From UBA8290 sp964230965 (GTDB taxonomy: Bacteria; Bacillota_I; Bacilli_A; Acholeplasmatales; Acholeplasmataceae), in assembly GCA_964230965.1 (NCBI GenBank), contig CAXRJA010000054.1:1-8134 (forward strand): a stretch of DNA of 8,134 nucleotides, in the 5' to 3' direction. Every line of letters begins with the position of its first letter. The stretch's first letter is position 1. Made by a program: the position numbers and the translations under genes. Positions 1-5,956 of the stretch are shown here, one piece after another. The notes beneath the pieces are model-generated. The model made no database searches, was not told the origin of the DNA, and saw only the letters and a list, made by a program, of their open reading frames with translations.

Positions 1-2
1 TT

Positions 3-428
3 GCGCTCAATTTAATTCAATATACACCTTCATTTCCCTGTGCCATACTCAAAATGATGCCATTTAGAGTTGAGAGAGTTCGACCAAATGTCATTTTTGA
101 TGGTGCACATAACGATGAGGGAATAAAAGCACTTATCGATACTTTAGAGACCCAACAATTAAAGCCGATAGTTTTCATGTCCGTGCTAAATACAAAGAAA
201 TATGAACGCATGATTCAGAGAATGGTCGAATATACAGGTCGTGTTTATGTGACATCTTTTGATCATCAACACAGTATTCAAATGCATGATGTTGCGCACA
301 TTAAACATGTTTATTGGATTGAGATGTATGAAATAATCGCACGCATTAAAAATGAAAAATATGATACAATATTAATTACAGGGTCTTTGTATTTTTTAAG
401 GACACTTAAGCGTTTATTAGAGTTTTAG
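3..428 (+). CDS. folC: Folylpolyglutamate synthase / dihydrofolate synthase, C-terminal part (5' truncated by window edge)
   Basis: This cytoplasmic ligase adds glutamate to folates (and often to dihydropteroate), which keeps the cofactor in the cell. The reading frame is open from base 3 without a stop, so the first in-frame ATG at 54 is internal and not the start. About 141 residues are visible, against a usual total of about 420. The segment LPFRVE-like 'MPFRVERVRPNVIFDGAHN' followed by 'EGI' is the hallmark of the linker and start of the Mur-ligase C-terminal domain in FolC, with DGAHN as the conserved core. The rest alternates beta and alpha elements and ends in 'LITGSLYFL', matching the family's 'vtGSlyl' C-terminal strand. 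The stop is TAG at 426-428, and the FolT-like transporter gene begins 9 nt later. The visible part shows no frameshift. Identification is firm; whether the enzyme also has dihydrofolate synthase activity cannot be told. Confidence 0.9.
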   Translation, partial: ALNLIQYTPSFPCAILKMMPFRVERVRPNVIFDGAHNDEGIKALIDTLETQQLKPIVFMSVLNTKKYERMIQRMVEYTGRVYVTSFDHQHSIQMHDVAHIKHVYWIEMYEIIARIKNEKYDTILITGSLYFLRTLKRLLEF

Positions 429-437
429 GGGGAAAAT

Positions 438-1202
438 ATGAAAGATAAAATAAAAGTGATTCAACTCACGATTGCAACCATGTTAACAACAGTAGGTGTA
501 ATCCTCGGTAATTTTTCAATTATATTACCGATTTTTTCTGTACCTGCATTGCGTCTAGATATCGTTGCAATACCAATTATTTTAGCAGGGCTCATCTTAG
601 GGAAATGGTACGGTATGGGTGTTGGTATTGTCCTTGATATATTAAACTTTTTACTTTATGGGCAAGGTGTATATCATGTTGGATTTACCATCAATTATGC
701 ATTGATTGGACTTTTCTCAGGACTTATTCCAATGTTTTTTATGAATAAAGATTTTAGATTTATTAAAAATACACTCCTTATCACTGCAAGTGTTTTAGTT
801 TTGGCTACCATTATTGTATTATACTCGCTAGATGATCTTTCTTTAGGTGGGGATAGTGTTTCACTTAACTTAGAAATTAGAATTGCGATTGTATCATTAA
901 TCGTTGTAATGACGCTTTTGACATTAGGCTTTATGTATTTAACACTCAGAGATTATAAATATGAAATAAGAGATATGTATGTTGTTTCTATTATGATTAT
1001 TTTAATTGAATTTTTCGTGATTATTGTATTAACACCAATTTGGATTCAAGATTTATTTGGACAACCTTATTACATTGGATTTTTGGCACGTATCATTAGA
1101 GGATCTCTAATAATACCATTTAAGATTATTATTGTTCTAGCTATTATCAATGTGATTAAAAAACAACAAGTAACATCTTTAAGAGGGTTTATTGAAAGTT
1201 AG
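438..1202 (+). CDS. folT: Folate-family ECF transporter S component (FolT-like), enlarged
   Basis: This is an integral membrane substrate-binding subunit of an energy-coupling factor vitamin transporter. It would work with EcfA/EcfA' ATPases and EcfT encoded elsewhere. Hydrophobic segments lie at about residues 7-32, 38-56, 57-74, 82-101, 111-130, 147-169, 180-203 and 214-242. The 'GFTINYALIGLFSGLIP' stretch (82-98) resembles the folate-family motif with a GFT start and a later GL-x2-G, and 'ARIIRGSLIIPFK' (217-229) matches the basic start of the final helix. Start: ATG preceded by AGGGGGA at 427-433. At 254 residues it is clearly longer than usual FolT proteins (about 170-190, from family knowledge). 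The surplus lies between residues about 105 and 175 and looks like two added membrane helices. Folate specificity is inferred from this motif and from folC directly upstream; another vitamin is possible. The TAG stop overlaps the trmFO start by 11 nt. Confidence 0.78.
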   Translation: MKDKIKVIQLTIATMLTTVGVILGNFSIILPIFSVPALRLDIVAIPIILAGLILGKWYGMGVGIVLDILNFLLYGQGVYHVGFTINYALIGLFSGLIPMFFMNKDFRFIKNTLLITASVLVLATIIVLYSLDDLSLGGDSVSLNLEIRIAIVSLIVVMTLLTLGFMYLTLRDYKYEIRDMYVVSIMIILIEFFVIIVLTPIWIQDLFGQPYYIGFLARIIRGSLIIPFKIIIVLAIINVIKKQQVTSLRGFIES

Positions 1203-2490
1203 AGTGATTGGTGCAGGTTTAGCTGGCGTTGAAGCTGCGCATTATTTGTTAAAAAGAGGGTATCAAGTCGAATTATATGAGATGCGACCGAAAGTAATGA
1301 CACCTGCGCATCGTACAGGTGATTTTGCTGAACTCGTATGTTCGAATTCAATGAGATCAGATGATATTCATAACGGTGTTGGATTATTAAAACATGAAAT
1401 GCGTCAATTTGATTCAATTACAATGAAAGCTGCTCAAGTTGCTCAAGTACCCGCTGGTTCATCACTTGCTGTGGATCGAAGTATATTCTCAAATACAATT
1501 TATCAAACATTAACGTCTTTTGAGAACGTAGTGATTGTCAATGATGTTTATCAAAAGATTGATGAACAAGTACCAACGATCATAGCAACAGGACCTCTCA
1601 CACATAATGATTTAATGACGTCGTTAGGGGATTTATTTGATCAATCATTTCTTCATTTTTTTGATGCAGTTGCACCAATCATTGATGGTGCATCCATTGA
1701 TATGAATGTATGCTATTTGAAAAGTAGATATGATAAAGGTGATGCAGACTATATTAACTGCCCAATGGATAAAGATACATATCTTCAATTCCATGAAGCT
1801 TTAATGCGCTCTGACAAAGTTAAAGTGAAAGACTTTGAAAATAACGTATTTGAAGGATGTATGCCTGTAGAAACAATGGCAGAGCGTGGTATTGATACGT
1901 TAAGATTTGGTCCATTAAAACCCGTAGGACTAGAAACAGAACATATAAAACCTTATGCAGTGATTCAACTAAGACAAGATGATGTGGGAAAATCAATGTA
2001 TAACATTGTTGGATTCCAAACACATCTCACTTGGCCAGCACAAAAGCAATTAATTCAAATGATTCCAGGCTTGCAAAACGCAAACATCATACGTTATGGT
2101 GTGATGCATAAAAATCACTACATACAATCCACGGAAGTGTTAAATGGAGGATTTCAAGTAAAATCCTCTCCGAACATCTTTATTGCAGGGCAATTATCTG
2201 GAGTAGAAGGTTATGTAGAAAGTGCAGCATCAGGTTTAAATGCAGCGATACAAATGGCTCTTTATTTGACTCAAGGACATGTTCAACCATTTCCTAAAGA
2301 TACAATGATGGGTGCAATGGCGCGATATGTCTCAACGCCAAATCGATCTTTTGTTCCTATGAATGCGAATTTTGGACTCATGGATCTCGTTGAAAAAAAG
2401 ATGCGTAAGGCTGATAGAAAAGCATTTTATGTTCAAAGAGCGATACAGGCAATGGATACATTCAAGAAAGAAGTGATATTAAGTGATTGA
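1192..2490 (+). CDS. trmFO: Methylenetetrahydrofolate- and FAD-dependent tRNA (uracil-54-C5)-methyltransferase
   Basis: The family makes m5U54 in the tRNA T-loop, taking the carbon from 5,10-methylene-THF and electrons from NAD(P)H through FAD. The N-terminus shows the FAD dinucleotide fold 'VIGAGLAGVEAA' (5-16), then 'ELVCSNSMRSD' (47-57) and 'VPAGSSLAVDRSIFS' (86-100). Cys50 and Cys223 (in 'FEGCMPVETMAERG') line up with the two catalytic-site cysteines known in Bacillus TrmFO (53 and 226). The C-terminal 'IAGQLSGVEGYVESAASGL' is the second FAD-contacting block. The length of 432 residues is normal. The TTG start at 1192 is chosen because AGAGGG (1183-1188) sits just upstream and the beta strand before GxGxxG needs these residues; the in-frame GTG at 1204 would cut it. 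The start lies inside the end of folT, and the TGA stop overlaps the next gene. A Mollicute paralogue (RlmFO) modifies 23S rRNA instead, so the target RNA is not certain. Confidence 0.93.
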   Translation: MKVRVIGAGLAGVEAAHYLLKRGYQVELYEMRPKVMTPAHRTGDFAELVCSNSMRSDDIHNGVGLLKHEMRQFDSITMKAAQVAQVPAGSSLAVDRSIFSNTIYQTLTSFENVVIVNDVYQKIDEQVPTIIATGPLTHNDLMTSLGDLFDQSFLHFFDAVAPIIDGASIDMNVCYLKSRYDKGDADYINCPMDKDTYLQFHEALMRSDKVKVKDFENNVFEGCMPVETMAERGIDTLRFGPLKPVGLETEHIKPYAVIQLRQDDVGKSMYNIVGFQTHLTWPAQKQLIQMIPGLQNANIIRYGVMHKNHYIQSTEVLNGGFQVKSSPNIFIAGQLSGVEGYVESAASGLNAAIQMALYLTQGHVQPFPKDTMMGAMARYVSTPNRSFVPMNANFGLMDLVEKKMRKADRKAFYVQRAIQAMDTFKKEVILSD

Positions 2491-3397
2491 ACAGTTTCTT
2501 GAATATTTAACCCATATAAAGAAATATTCAATACATACAATTCATGGGTACATGAGAGATATAAAAGATTTTGAACATTTTATTACAAGAGAAGGATTTG
2601 CTGAAACCCTCTTAGATATCAAAAGGTCAAGAATTATTAGGCATTATATTTCATTTTTACAATCCCAGAATAAAAGTTCAAAAACCATTTCTAGAAGACT
2701 TTCCTCATTGCGTATGTTTTATGAATATTGTGTAGAAGAAGGTGCAATTGATTATAATTTTATGCTTGAAGTTCAAGCACCTAAAGTAGAAAAAAGACTA
2801 CCCAAACGTATTCATGATGATGAAATAGAGACACTTTTTAAATTGATGGACAAAAAAAAGCCCATTCATTTTAGAAATTTCATTATGTTAGACATACTTT
2901 ATAGTTGTGGATTAAGAGCGAGTGAACTTGTGTCTTTAAAAATAAAGGATACCAATATAGCTGAACGGACATTTAGAATCTTAGGCAAAGGTCAAAAAAC
3001 ACGTTTAGTACCTTTTACAAAAACGATTGCAAACAATTTATCTCAATATCTAATACATACGCGTGCAGAAATATTGATCAAAACCGGTCAACCCGCAACA
3101 CCCTATGTTTTTTTATCACGATTAGGGAAAAAGATGACGGTTCGAAATTTAGAAAAAATGGTACAGCAAGTAATTTATCAATCAGGTGAAACGTATCAAT
3201 TACACCCGCATATGCTTAGACATGCATTTGCTTCAACATTATTATCCCATGGTGCAGATTTAAGAAGTGTGCAAGAGTTACTTGGACATGAACAATTAAC
3301 ATCCACGCAAATCTATACACATTTAGATAATAAAAATATTCAAAAAATGTATCAAAATGCACATCCAAGAATGCAAAAAAACAAGGAGAAATCATGA
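2483..3397 (+). CDS. xerC: Tyrosine recombinase of the XerC/XerD (CodV) type
   Basis: This is a site-specific recombinase that resolves chromosome dimers at a dif site. The N-terminal SAM-like core-binding domain is at about residues 1-90 ('FLEYLTHIKKYS', 'YMRDIKDFEHF'). The catalytic domain follows at 105-295. All six active-site positions are present: Arg145 ('CGLRASELVSL'), Lys169 ('GKGQKTR'), His243 and Arg246 ('HPHMLRHAFA'), His269 ('LLGHEQL') and nucleophile Tyr278 ('TQIYTHL'). The length of 304 residues is normal. The GTG start at 2483 overlaps the end of trmFO by 8 nt, with a purine-rich AGAAAGAAG (2465-2473) upstream; no later start keeps the N-terminal domain. In Bacillus the gene after trmFO is codV (xerC), so synteny supports XerC over XerD, but the sequence alone does not separate them. 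A phage-type integrase is unlikely given the length, position and housekeeping neighbours. Confidence 0.9.
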   Translation: MIEQFLEYLTHIKKYSIHTIHGYMRDIKDFEHFITREGFAETLLDIKRSRIIRHYISFLQSQNKSSKTISRRLSSLRMFYEYCVEEGAIDYNFMLEVQAPKVEKRLPKRIHDDEIETLFKLMDKKKPIHFRNFIMLDILYSCGLRASELVSLKIKDTNIAERTFRILGKGQKTRLVPFTKTIANNLSQYLIHTRAEILIKTGQPATPYVFLSRLGKKMTVRNLEKMVQQVIYQSGETYQLHPHMLRHAFASTLLSHGADLRSVQELLGHEQLTSTQIYTHLDNKNIQKMYQNAHPRMQKNKEKS

Positions 3398-3834
3398 GAA
3401 AATTTGAAAAAGTAAGTTATATGAACGCAGAAGATATTGTGATGCCACAAAGACAAACATTAGATAGTGCTGGATATGATTTATCATCATATGAACGTGT
3501 GGTCATAGAACCTAAAACAATTCAACTTGTGCCTACAGGATTAAAAGTTCAATTAGAAAAAGATGAAGTCTTACTTGTGTATCCAAGATCATCGCTTGGT
3601 ATCAAAAAAGGACTCATGATGAGTAATGGTGTTGGTGTGATCGACAGAGATTATTACAACAATGAAAATAACGAAGGTCATATTATGGTGCCTTTATATA
3701 ATTTTAAAGATGAACCTGTCGTAGTTGAAAAATTTGAACGTATCGCACAAGGGTTGTTTCAGACCTTTTTAAAGACATCAAATGATCACCCAGTTTCACA
3801 AACTCGTCGAGGTGGATTTGGTAGCAGTTCTTAG
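3394..3834 (+). CDS. dut: Trimeric dUTP diphosphatase (dUTPase)
   Basis: It hydrolyses dUTP to dUMP and pyrophosphate, keeping uracil out of DNA and feeding dTMP synthesis. All five motifs of the homotrimeric family are visible in order: SAGYDLS (25-31), PRSSLGI (64-70), NGVGVIDRDYY (78-88, with Asp84 as the expected catalytic base), ERIAQGLFQ (115-123) and RRGGFGSSS (138-146). After motif 3 there is 'NNENNEG' rather than the short 'rG' turn; this longer form is familiar from Gram-positive and phage enzymes. Length is 146 residues. The ATG overlaps the xerC TGA as ATGA and has a strong AAGGAG at 3382-3387. It is the last gene of the first unit. Its location is unlike Bacillus, where dut is not between codV and rpsB. 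No clear rho-independent terminator follows. Confidence 0.93.
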   Translation: MRKFEKVSYMNAEDIVMPQRQTLDSAGYDLSSYERVVIEPKTIQLVPTGLKVQLEKDEVLLVYPRSSLGIKKGLMMSNGVGVIDRDYYNNENNEGHIMVPLYNFKDEPVVVEKFERIAQGLFQTFLKTSNDHPVSQTRRGGFGSSS

Positions 3835-3850
3835 ATAAAAACAGTCGTGA

Positions 3851-3879
3851 TTGGTATGCATTAATGGTTGCATATCCAT
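3851..3879. repeat. Imperfect inverted repeat overlapping the rpsB -35 region
   Basis: The arms TATGCA (3855-3860) and TGCATA (3869-3874) are exact inverted copies with an 8-nt spacer. With one bulged base (T3875) the match extends through GG/CC and T/A, giving TGGTATGCA against TGCATATCCA. The right arm covers the -35 hexamer of the rpsB promoter. No T tract follows, so it is a poor intrinsic terminator for dut; an operator or chance palindrome is equally possible. Confidence 0.4.
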
Positions 3880-3896
3880 GTGTTATGTGATATAGT
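3868..3896 (+). promoter_or_regulatory. Predicted housekeeping promoter for the rpsB operon (extended -10)
   Basis: The -35 TTGCAT is at 3868-3873 and the -10 TATAGT at 3891-3896, with an ideal 17-nt spacer. TGA directly before the -10 (3888-3890) supplies the TGn extended -10 element typical of Gram-positive promoters. Transcription would start near 3902-3904, giving a leader of about 110 nt before rpsB. The -35 matches the consensus only in its TTG, which the extended -10 may offset. It fits the start of a new unit after dut. Confidence 0.72.
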
Positions 3897-3902
3897 ATTT
3901 AA

Positions 3903-4014
3903 GGCTATAAGAAAACACATATGTTGTGTTTCATCATTCGGGTGTCTTTGAAATATAAGATGAATGATGTGAAGCAACATAGAGGTAAAAAAACAAAAAA
4001 AGGAGAATTTTATT
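3903..4014 (+). promoter_or_regulatory. rpsB 5' leader with competing RNA stems; candidate S2 autoregulatory leader
   Basis: Two folds are possible. Hairpin A pairs AAACACA (3913-3919) with TGTGTTT (3925-3931) around a 5-nt loop. A longer structure pairs TATGTTG (3920-3926) with CAACATA (3975-3981) and, above it, CATCATTC (3932-3939) with GAATGATG (3962-3969). A small TCTT/AAGA helix (3945-3948 with 3957-3960) sits in its apical region. The lower long stem and hairpin A share bases 3920-3931 and cannot coexist; the upper 8-bp stem fits either. The AAAGGAG ribosome site (3999-4005) lies 9 nt before the ATG and about 18 nt past the structure. Ribosomal protein leaders often bind their own product, and rpsB is controlled by S2 in E. 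coli; that this one does so is inference. It does not match a leader family I can name. Confidence 0.5.
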
Positions 4015-5022
4015 ATGGCAGTCGTTTCAATGAAACAACTATTAGAGTCAGGCGTACATTTTGGACATGCAACACGTCGTTGGAATCCTAAGATGGCACC
4101 ATATATTTTTACAGCTAGAAATGGCATACACATTATCGATTTAAAGAAAACAGCAGAGGAAATTGAAAGAACATATCAAGCGTTATTTCAAATTATTGCT
4201 GAAGGCGGAAAAGTATTGTTTGTAGGTACAAAAAAACAAGCTCAAGAAGCCGTTAAAGAAGAAGCAATTCGCACGGGTCAGTACTATGTTGATCAACGCT
4301 GGCTCGGTGGAACACTCACAAACTTTAAAACAATTAAAAAAAGAATTAAACGTTTAAAAGATCTTTATGCAATGGAAAGTGATGGCACGTTTGAAAAACT
4401 TCCTAAAAAAGAAGTGTTAGGTCTTGTTAAAGAAAGAGAACGTCTAGAGAAATTCCTCGGTGGTATTAAAGATATGACAAAACTTCCTGAGGCCGTTTTC
4501 GTTGTTGATCCTAGTAACGAAATCAATGCAGTTTTAGAAGCAAGAAAATTAAAAATACCTGTGTTTGGTATTGTAGATTCTAACTGTGATCCAGACCTCG
4601 TAGATCACATCATTCCAGCAAATGATGATGCGATCCGTGCTGTTAAGTTACTTGTTTGGGTTATGGGTAATGCATGTGTGGAAGCGATGGGTGGTGTCGT
4701 AGAGAAATACGAAGATGAAACACCTCAAGAAGCTTCAAGAAGAGACAGAGATGACAAGCCTTCCCCTGGAGCACCTAAAAAAGAAGCTGTACCTAAGAAA
4801 GAAGCAGAAGCTGTTGAAGTAAAAGAAGAGACTAAAGTTGCTGAAAAGCCAAAAAAAGAAGCAGCTCCTAAAAAAGAAGTAGAAAAAGAAGTGCCTGCAA
4901 GTCAAGTAGATTATGATGCCATGAAAGTATCAGACTTACGTAATCTTGCTAAAGAAAAAGGATTAACAGGATATTCTACCCTTAAAAAAGCAGAACTAGT
5001 AGCGTTATTAAAACAAGCATAA
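4015..5022 (+). CDS. rpsB: 30S ribosomal protein S2 (uS2) with a C-terminal linker and Rho-N/SAP-like domain
   Basis: S2 is an essential protein of the small subunit, on the head-body junction near the mRNA exit side. Residues 1-235 are a complete S2: 'LLESGVHFGHATRRWNPKM' (9-27), 'VLFVGTKKQAQEAV' (67-80), 'QRWLGGTLTNF' (94-104), 'LPEAVFVVDPSNE' (157-169) and 'IPVFGIVDSNCDPD' (181-194). The usual protein ends near here (about 230-250 residues), but this one continues to 335. Residues about 237-297 are a Lys/Glu/Pro/Ala-rich, probably disordered linker. Residues 298-335 form a compact unit with 'MKVSDLRNLAKEKGL' then 'TLKKAELVALL', the two-helix pattern of Rho N-terminal, SAP or HeH nucleic-acid-binding domains. 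The frame and base composition are continuous, so it is not an obvious sequencing artefact. The ATG is fixed by AAAGGAG 9 nt upstream. First gene of the rpsB-tsf-pyrH-frr unit. Confidence 0.97.
   Translation: MAVVSMKQLLESGVHFGHATRRWNPKMAPYIFTARNGIHIIDLKKTAEEIERTYQALFQIIAEGGKVLFVGTKKQAQEAVKEEAIRTGQYYVDQRWLGGTLTNFKTIKKRIKRLKDLYAMESDGTFEKLPKKEVLGLVKERERLEKFLGGIKDMTKLPEAVFVVDPSNEINAVLEARKLKIPVFGIVDSNCDPDLVDHIIPANDDAIRAVKLLVWVMGNACVEAMGGVVEKYEDETPQEASRRDRDDKPSPGAPKKEAVPKKEAEAVEVKEETKVAEKPKKEAAPKKEVEKEVPASQVDYDAMKVSDLRNLAKEKGLTGYSTLKKAELVALLKQA
4774..4879 (+). repeat. Direct repeats encoding P-K-K-E units in the S2 linker
   Basis: Four near-identical 13-mers occur: CCTAAAAAAGAAG at 4774 and 4867, CCTAAGAAAGAAG at 4792, and CCAAAAAAAGAAG at 4849. 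Each encodes Pro-Lys-Lys-Glu in the same frame. They lie in the linker joining the S2 core to its C-terminal domain. Such A-rich repeats can change number by slippage, so linker length may vary between strains. Confidence 0.7.
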
Positions 5023-5045
5023 GGGGTAATTTACCCCTTTTCTTT
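5021..5045 (+). terminator. Terminator-like hairpin between rpsB and tsf (probable partial terminator)
   Basis: A perfect 7-bp stem, AAGGGGT (5021-5027) with ACCCCTT (5033-5039), encloses a 5-nt loop and is followed by a T-rich run (5038-5045, one C). The stem begins within the TAA stop codon of rpsB. There is no clear promoter before tsf, whose ribosome site (AAAGGAG) is only 13 nt downstream, so some transcripts must read through. It would lower tsf and downstream expression relative to S2, or mark a 3' end. Confidence 0.7.
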
Positions 5046-5068
5046 CATTAAAATTAAAGGAGATATAT

Positions 5069-5941
5069 ATGATTACAGCACAACTCGTTAAAGAACTGCG
5101 TGATAAAACAGGCGCAGGGATGTTAGATTGTAAAAAAGCATTAGAAGCAACTGAAGGAGACGTCGCAGCTGCAGTTGACTATTTAAGAGAAAAAGGTATT
5201 GCAAAAGCTGCGAAAAAAGCTGATAGAATTGCTGCAGAAGGTTTATGTAATGTTGTTGTTTCAAAAAATGAAGCCATTGTTTTCGAACTCAATTCAGAAA
5301 CTGATTTCGTTTCTAAAAATGATCAATTTTTAAGTTTACTTGATCAAGTTGGAGAAGCACTCATTAATAGTCAAGTCACCAACACAGAAGAAGCACTTGC
5401 GCTAGCGACTAATGGTAAAACCATTGAAGTATTACTAAAAGAAGCAACGGCAACAATCGGTGAAAATATTACATTAAGACGTGTTTCAAGAGTCGTAAAA
5501 AACGATGCACAAGGCTTTGGTTCTTACAAACATATGGGTGGACGCATTGTTGCGTTAGTTGTTTTAGATCAAAAAGATGACGATACTGCGAAAGATATTT
5601 CAATGCACGTTGCTGCGCAAAAACCACAATACTTAGATCGAAATCAAGTGGATGCTGAAACATTAGAACATGAACGTCATGTACTCACTCAACAAGCACT
5701 TGCAGAGGGTAAGCCTGCAAATATCGTTGAAAAAATGATTGTAGGTAGACTTAATAAATTCTTAAAAGAAATTACATTAGTCGATCAGCCATTTGTTAAA
5801 GATCCTGATCAAACAGTGTCTCAATATGTCTCATCAAAACAAAACAAAGTTGTATCTTTTTTGAGACTTGAAGTTGGTGAAGGTATTGAGAAAAAACAAG
5901 AAGATTTTGCAGCAGAAGTCATGAGTCAAGTTAGAAAATAA
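5069..5941 (+). CDS. tsf: Translation elongation factor Ts
   Basis: EF-Ts is the nucleotide exchange factor that releases GDP from EF-Tu. The N-terminal UBA-like domain carries the family signature 'LRDKTGAGMLDCKKALEA' (10-27), then 'GDVAAAVDYLREKGIAKAAKKADR' in part (30-53). The EF-Tu-contacting core has 'FELNSETDFVSKNDQF' (72-87), where the TDFV motif inserts near the EF-Tu magnesium site. Later come 'ISMHVAAQKPQYL' and 'IVEKMIVGRLNKFLKEITL' of the second core subdomain. At 290 residues the length is normal for Firmicutes. Start: ATG with AAAGGAG seven nt upstream. Downstream, pyrH follows after 15 nt with no terminator, so they are cotranscribed. Confidence 0.97.
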   Translation: MITAQLVKELRDKTGAGMLDCKKALEATEGDVAAAVDYLREKGIAKAAKKADRIAAEGLCNVVVSKNEAIVFELNSETDFVSKNDQFLSLLDQVGEALINSQVTNTEEALALATNGKTIEVLLKEATATIGENITLRRVSRVVKNDAQGFGSYKHMGGRIVALVVLDQKDDDTAKDISMHVAAQKPQYLDRNQVDAETLEHERHVLTQQALAEGKPANIVEKMIVGRLNKFLKEITLVDQPFVKDPDQTVSQYVSSKQNKVVSFLRLEVGEGIEKKQEDFAAEVMSQVRK

Positions 5942-5956
5942 ATACCGAGGTGAATC

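Noticed and set aside
54..56. ATG at 54 as the start of folC
   Set aside because: The frame is open to the left edge, and the residues upstream continue into the Mur-ligase C-terminal region, so the true start is outside the window.
17..211. Minus-strand open frame inside folC
   Set aside because: It is antisense to the conserved DGAHN region of folC and shows no protein-like features.
1199..2023. Two minus-strand open frames inside trmFO (1199-1417 and 1820-2023)
   Set aside because: Both are antisense to conserved trmFO coding sequence with no family resemblance; they are shadows.
2483..3397. Tyrosine recombinase as a sign of a phage or integrative element
   Set aside because: It overlaps housekeeping genes on both sides, matches the codV position in Bacillus, and no attachment site, tRNA or phage gene is present.
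3913..3981. Leader hairpins as a transcription terminator for dut or an attenuator
   Set aside because: No run of T follows either 3' arm; the stretch before the ribosome site is A-rich, so intrinsic termination is not supported.
3861..4133. Minus-strand open frame covering the dut-rpsB gap
   Set aside because: It runs antisense across a good + strand promoter, the leader and the rpsB start, has no recognisable motif, and its sequence is explained by the reverse of these elements.
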